IMG/VR virus record: IMGVR_UViG_3300042300_000923
Span: 1 to 23,412 of that record
Strand: one strand, 5' to 3'
DNA: 23,412 nucleotides
Origin: a virus
The notes below the pieces were generated by a model that was not told where the DNA came from, did not search any database, and was given only the letters and a program-made list of their open reading frames with translations. The number at the start of each line of letters is the position of its first letter. Position 1 is the stretch's first letter. Below, piece after piece: positions 20,042 through 23,412 of this stretch. The translations under genes were made by a program, and so were the position numbers.

Positions 20042-22810
20042 TTAATCACCTAAAAGTTTTGATAATTCATCGGTTACCTCACCTAAAGTGTTATTAACTT
20101 TTTGAAAATCTAAAAATTCGTCTTCATCAAAATCATCAATTTCTGATTCTAATATGAGTTTGTTTTTATCCTTTCTTATTGATTCAGGAATTGGGGGTGC
20201 TCCTCCTTCTTCTCCTCCCGCTGGTGGTGGAGGTGGTGCTCCTCCTTCTCCTCCCGCTGGTGGAGCGGCAGCTCCTCCTGCAGATGCAGTTCCTCCAGTT
20301 ACGGTTTTGTATAATCTATCAACCGTATCAAAAATACCTGTTTTTGTAATAATAGTTGCCGTATTATCAAGTTCAGCGGCAACTGCTCGTTCCATTCTGA
20401 TTTGGTTAAGTTCGACTTTGATTTCATCATCAGAAAAACCAAAAATATGTTTTTTCGCCCATGTTGCTGAAGTAGGCTGAATTGATTTAGCAATTTCAGA
20501 CACCATATCTTTATATAATATCACCTTTTCTTTCCAAACGTCAATCATTAATAAATCTGCTTGTTTAGATGGGTTTGTAAGTTGTAACGTAAAGTTTGAT
20601 AACTCATCCTCAAATCCCATAAGAAATAAGTGAATGATTGCAATTTTATTCATCTCAGCAATTGCCGATTTTTGAATTCTATTGATTGTTCTTGCAAAAC
20701 GAATATCCAATAGTGATAAGTTTTTACCATCACCTACAGGTTCCTCAAAACCTAAATACGCTTTAGGAATACGAAGTGCTGTAACCAATTTCTTTTGGAT
20801 ATACTCAATATCTGCGATTTCTGAAAGGTTAGTTGCTCCCGGTAATGTCTCAATTGGACTTGCTTGAGCGGCGTCTCTTACAGGAATAAAATAATCTTGA
20901 TCCACTGCCATTTGGTTAAATCTTAAATCCACATTTCCTGTTTTTCTATCAACAATTTGATCTCTTTTAAATTTGTTTGCAACTCTTTGAACATATGGCT
21001 CAACATCTTTGTCATCCATGTTACCAACGAAAACTTTGAAAACTCTCCTTTCGGGTGCTCTTGATGTTCTATAGATTAACATCGCATCTTCAGACAATAC
21101 TAATTGTTTCCAAATACGACGAGCCTTTTCTAACATTGATGTTCCATAAGGAAGTTTTCTATCATCACCCAACAATCTAAAGTGGGCAACCTCCCAAGTA
21201 TTAAATTCGGCTTCCCTTGCTTTCCACGCAAATTTCAAGGCCTTTCTATTAACATTAATTGTCGCGTTATATGTTCTTGAATCAATACCTCTTTCTAATC
21301 TTTCGATTTCGATGTTTGGTAATTGAAGGCATCCTGTAACCCCTTTTTCAGGGTCTAATTTCAGATAAACAAAATTATCACCATATTTACACATGTTTCT
21401 AATCCACATCGGTAAATTAGTGTTTATGTCTAATGTATTAACAAATAAATCAACTAAAATACTTTTGATTCTTTTTGATTCAGAATATACTTGTAAAATA
21501 TAACCATTTTGATCTGGGGTAGTTGATTCTTCAGCGTATATGTCAAGTGCGGTTGAGATTTCGGGAGTGTTATGTGAAAAAATTGAGTCTGTAGCAAAAT
21601 TTTTATATCCAGGAACAGTCAAATCATAAACAGGCACAACACCATGAGGTTCAATTGATACTATTTTATGGTTTAAGTTAATTATATCTTTTTTTGCTTT
21701 AGCTGTTGAGTATGGTGATTTCTGTATTCCGTATGCGGTTAAAAAAGTTCCCCAATCTTGATATCCATTTGAAACGATTTCTCTTTGTAACTTTCGGTAA
21801 GATACATTTAATTGTTTAGCGGTTCCCTTCAAGGTTTTTATTTTTCTTGCAGTTTCAATAATGTTATCCCAACCTATTTTTATGTAAGCTGGATTTTTAT
21901 CACCACTTCGTCTTCCACCCCAAACTAATTTACCCTTTCTTTTTGCGACTTCAGACATTTTGTTTCTATAATCAGGATTAGACCATAATTTTTCGTTATT
22001 TAGTCTTGCATGATATGCTCTGTGTTCAGATATCTTCATTATTTGTAGGTTTTCAGGTAAATTATTTTTACCATCAAAATCAATATGATGCACTTCCTCG
22101 TCTTCGTTTACTTTAACATCATAAAACCATTCAGCAACTAAATTGTGTTCTGAAACCCAACCATTATGACCCTCTACAGAATTACAAGTGTAAACCCAAT
22201 TATATTTCTTGTTATTATAAAAAGATTTACGATAAAATGGCATCATTGAATCTCCAGGCTTTAAATTCATAACCCGTTCAAATGAACCATCTCTTTTCAT
22301 AAATTGGTGTTCCCATGTTGCAATAATATGACTACCGTCATCAAACGTGACTTTATATGTCATTTCATCTCTAGTATAATGGGCGTTTCTAGCTACTGCG
22401 GGAACTACTTTTTTAAGGTTATGATCATATGCATAAGTAATAAATTCATAATCCCTACCTTTTTCCGATAACTCTTTAATTGTGATAAAACCGTTCGGGG
22501 TTGCAATTTTAGTATCTCCCGCCAAACAATATTCCATTGATTCGTAATCGTAAAACGCCGCCAATCTTGTTGGTTCATAATAAACCGCTTGGGTATATAA
22601 ATTGTTTTCAACTTTCGCCCAATTGGTGCTTAGATATAAAGATTGTTGATTTTGGAGTTTTGCCCTTTCATACTCAGCTTTATCTTGAGTTTTTAAAATT
22701 TCTTTTTTATCTAGTTTGTAGTCTGGTCTTCCTTGACCTAAGGTGCTATCAGGACCAAAAGTCTTGGAAAGTTTTTGCCAAACTGTTAGATTTTGATTGT
22801 TATTTTCCAT
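20042..22810 (-). CDS. 20: Portal vertex protein, T4 gp20-like, interrupted by an intein
   Basis: The 922-residue reading frame is a portal protein of about 602 residues split by a 320-residue intein (95-414). The join MEY + TPEISTALDIYAEESTTPD restores the conserved gp20 'PEVxxALDIxxDE' segment. Later portal hallmarks include MWIRNMCKYGDNFVYLKLDP, RAPERRVFKVFVGNMDD, the DLRFNQMAVDQDYFIPVRD region with GATNLSEIADIEYIQKKL, and ALRIPKAYLGFEE. The C-terminal tail has a Gly/Pro/Ala low-complexity linker and then an acidic end. The dodecameric portal starts head assembly and is the DNA channel. Correct splicing is needed for function. A candidate late promoter lies 20 bases upstream of the start. 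Confidence 0.93.
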   Translation of the reverse strand: MENNNQNLTVWQKLSKTFGPDSTLGQGRPDYKLDKKEILKTQDKAEYERAKLQNQQSLYLSTNWAKVENNLYTQAVYYEPTRLAAFYDYESMEYCLAGDTKIATPNGFITIKELSEKGRDYEFITYAYDHNLKKVVPAVARNAHYTRDEMTYKVTFDDGSHIIATWEHQFMKRDGSFERVMNLKPGDSMMPFYRKSFYNNKKYNWVYTCNSVEGHNGWVSEHNLVAEWFYDVKVNEDEEVHHIDFDGKNNLPENLQIMKISEHRAYHARLNNEKLWSNPDYRNKMSEVAKRKGKLVWGGRRSGDKNPAYIKIGWDNIIETARKIKTLKGTAKQLNVSYRKLQREIVSNGYQDWGTFLTAYGIQKSPYSTAKAKKDIINLNHKIVSIEPHGVVPVYDLTVPGYKNFATDSIFSHNTPEISTALDIYAEESTTPDQNGYILQVYSESKRIKSILVDLFVNTLDINTNLPMWIRNMCKYGDNFVYLKLDPEKGVTGCLQLPNIEIERLERGIDSRTYNATINVNRKALKFAWKAREAEFNTWEVAHFRLLGDDRKLPYGTSMLEKARRIWKQLVLSEDAMLIYRTSRAPERRVFKVFVGNMDDKDVEPYVQRVANKFKRDQIVDRKTGNVDLRFNQMAVDQDYFIPVRDAAQASPIETLPGATNLSEIADIEYIQKKLVTALRIPKAYLGFEEPVGDGKNLSLLDIRFARTINRIQKSAIAEMNKIAIIHLFLMGFEDELSNFTLQLTNPSKQADLLMIDVWKEKVILYKDMVSEIAKSIQPTSATWAKKHIFGFSDDEIKVELNQIRMERAVAAELDNTATIITKTGIFDTVDRLYKTVTGGTASAGGAAAPPAGGEGGAPPPPPAGGEEGGAPPIPESIRKDKNKLILESEIDDFDEDEFLDFQKVNNTLGEVTDELSKLLGD
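20192..20297 (-). repeat. GC-rich Gly/Pro/Ala low-complexity segment of the portal tail
   Basis: This stretch encodes GGAAAPPAGGEGGAPPPPPA-type sequence and contains direct repeats: GGTGCTCCTCCTTCT at 20196 and 20235, and TCTCCTCCCGCTGGTGG at 20211 and 20247. It is far more GC-rich than its surroundings. The encoded linker is likely disordered and variable in length among relatives. Confidence 0.85.
21569..22528 (-). mobile_element. Intein with HNH homing endonuclease in gp20
   Basis: The intein begins at Cys95 (CLAGDTKIATPNGFITIKEL, block A). Block B has Thr165-x-x-His168 in HIIATWEHQF. An HNH endonuclease sits at about residues 220-270 (VHHIDFDGKNNLPENLQIMK, His241/His242). After a linker come block F, VPVYDLTVPGYKNFATDSIF, and block G, SHN, with terminal Asn414. 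The +1 extein residue is Thr415. All residues required for standard splicing (Cys1, TxxH, terminal His-Asn, Thr+1) are present. The site is the most conserved part of the portal, typical for inteins. I see no damage to the frame, so it looks active both for splicing and possibly homing. Confidence 0.93.
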
Positions 22811-22829
22811 ATTAATAATTTAACTATAG

Positions 22830-22840
22830 ATATAAATATT
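22830..22840 (-). promoter_or_regulatory. Candidate late promoter for the portal gene
   Basis: Minus-strand AATATTTATAT (preceded by GA) lies 19-20 bases before the ATG at 22810, in the 49-base gap after the Thr/Pro-repeat gene. The downstream half of the element is less like the other copies. Confidence 0.45.
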
Positions 22841-22859
22841 TCAATAGTGTTTTATATAA

Positions 22860-23412
22860 TTATGGTGCGGGTGTTGTTGTTATTGGATTTGAAATTTTAT
22901 ATGTTTTACTACTCGAACTTGGGCTTCCCATAGAAAAACCGTCTGTATAAGGTGTAGTAAACGATGGGAATAAACATGGATTCGAACTCGTAAAGTTATT
23001 TGTTGTCAAATATATATTAGTTCCTGAACTATCTCTTACTTGGACATAAACAAACGAACCAACAGGAACCGTTATTGTTCCATATAAAGTGTTAGATGGA
23101 CAAAAAGGTAAAGTTTGTGATAAGCCTAACTGTAACCATGTTTGTCCAAGTGGGAATGGTTGCGTTCCGTCATATGTTGCAGATATTGCATACCATACAG
23201 TCGCATCTGTGGATGGAATAAATGAGTCCGCGGCAACTCGAACACTGAGATATCCTACAATAGGGCTTGGTGTTGGTGTGACTGTATTTGTTGGTGTGAC
23301 TGTATTTGTTGGTGTAATAGTTGGTGTAACTGTATTTGTTGGTGTAATAGTTGGTGTAACGGTTGGTGTATTTGTTGGTGTTAATGTAACGGTTGGTGTT
23401 GGTGTAAGGGTC
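22860..23412 (-). CDS. Thr/Pro-repeat protein, C-terminal part (5' truncated by window)
   Basis: Reading the minus strand from the right edge, the frame is open for 183 residues to a TAA at 22860-22862. The first 45 or so residues are a Thr/Pro/Val/Asn repeat (TPTVTPTITPTNTVTPT-like). A compact, beta-type domain follows of about 135 residues: VGYLSVRVAADSFIPSTDAT, then VWYAISATYDGTQPFPLGQT, later VPVGSFVYVQVRDSSGTNIY, and a Ser/Thr/Pro-rich end. The layout of repeat linker plus small beta domain is common in phage surface-exposed or adhesin-like proteins, and Thr/Pro linkers are often glycosylated in other systems. No named family is recognised. It lies upstream of the portal gene on the same strand. 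Confidence 0.7.
   Translation of the reverse strand, partial: TLTPTPTVTLTPTNTPTVTPTITPTNTVTPTITPTNTVTPTNTVTPTPSPIVGYLSVRVAADSFIPSTDATVWYAISATYDGTQPFPLGQTWLQLGLSQTLPFCPSNTLYGTITVPVGSFVYVQVRDSSGTNIYLTTNNFTSSNPCLFPSFTTPYTDGFSMGSPSSSSKTYKISNPITTTPAP
23269..23412 (-). repeat. Thr/Pro-coding tandem repeat, running off the window
   Basis: Units such as GGTGTGACTGTATTTGTT (perfect tandem copies at 23275 and 23293) alternate with GGTGTAATAGTT and GGTGTAACGGTT variants, all multiples of 6 bases, so the frame is kept. The array continues beyond the right edge. Confidence 0.9.

Noticed and set aside
1-23412. tRNA genes, CRISPR arrays or insertion sequences
   Set aside because: I saw no cloverleaf-compatible sequence with a CCA-type acceptor, no regularly spaced repeats with unique spacers, and no transposase motifs; intergenic space is too small for most of these.

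Overview
The window is about 23.4 kb of AT-rich, almost gap-free DNA from a T4-like tailed phage (myovirus-type). The T4 head cassette is present on the minus strand in the T4 order: portal gp20, two small genes in the positions of T4 67/68, prohead protease gp21, scaffold gp22 and major capsid protein gp23. The host is most likely a member of the Bacteroidota (flavobacteria). At least two plus-strand genes have textbook Bacteroidota promoters (TTG, 19-20 bases, TAnnTTTG). No gene start shows a Shine-Dalgarno sequence; leaders are A/T-rich instead. One small gene resembles a family common in Bacteroidota (DUF4494-like).

Layout. Positions 1-4341 (+): sugar and nucleotide genes, comprising the C-terminal part of a GDP-mannose 3,5-epimerase-like protein, a cytidylyltransferase-like protein, PhoH, a HAD-like protein, a small unknown, and GT-B-like and GT-A-like glycosyltransferases. 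Positions 4341-5464 (+): a gp55-like late sigma factor and a small unknown. Positions 5471-11542 (+): virion genes, including a gp5-like OB-fold baseplate hub protein, large unknown structural proteins, a Cys-rich protein and a possible internal head protein. Positions 11558-13296: a plus-strand gene with a host-type promoter, a minus-strand basic Cys-containing protein convergent with it, and another small plus-strand gene. Positions 13345-22810 (-): the head cassette, interrupted by a free-standing GIY-YIG homing endonuclease before gp21, a full intein with an HNH endonuclease inside gp20, and a plus-strand gene for ribosomal protein bS21. Positions 22860-23412 (-): the C-terminal part of a Thr/Pro-repeat protein.

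How it fits together. Two promoter classes are visible. The host type precedes plus-strand genes inside or beside the late region (11614, bS21, weakly 13072). An AT-rich element, (G/A)ATATTTAT(T/A)A, lies 10-20 bases before several virion genes on both strands and is probably the late promoter read by the gp55-like sigma factor. Phage bS21 is the most interesting item. In flavobacteria bS21 helps hide the anti-Shine-Dalgarno end of 16S rRNA, and every gene in this phage lacks a Shine-Dalgarno, so the phage may supply its own bS21 to set ribosome behaviour during infection. A second pattern is a shared 14-15-residue N-terminal helix ending in a prohead-protease-type cleavage site (L/V-x-E) on three otherwise unrelated proteins, suggesting capsid targeting as for T4 internal proteins.
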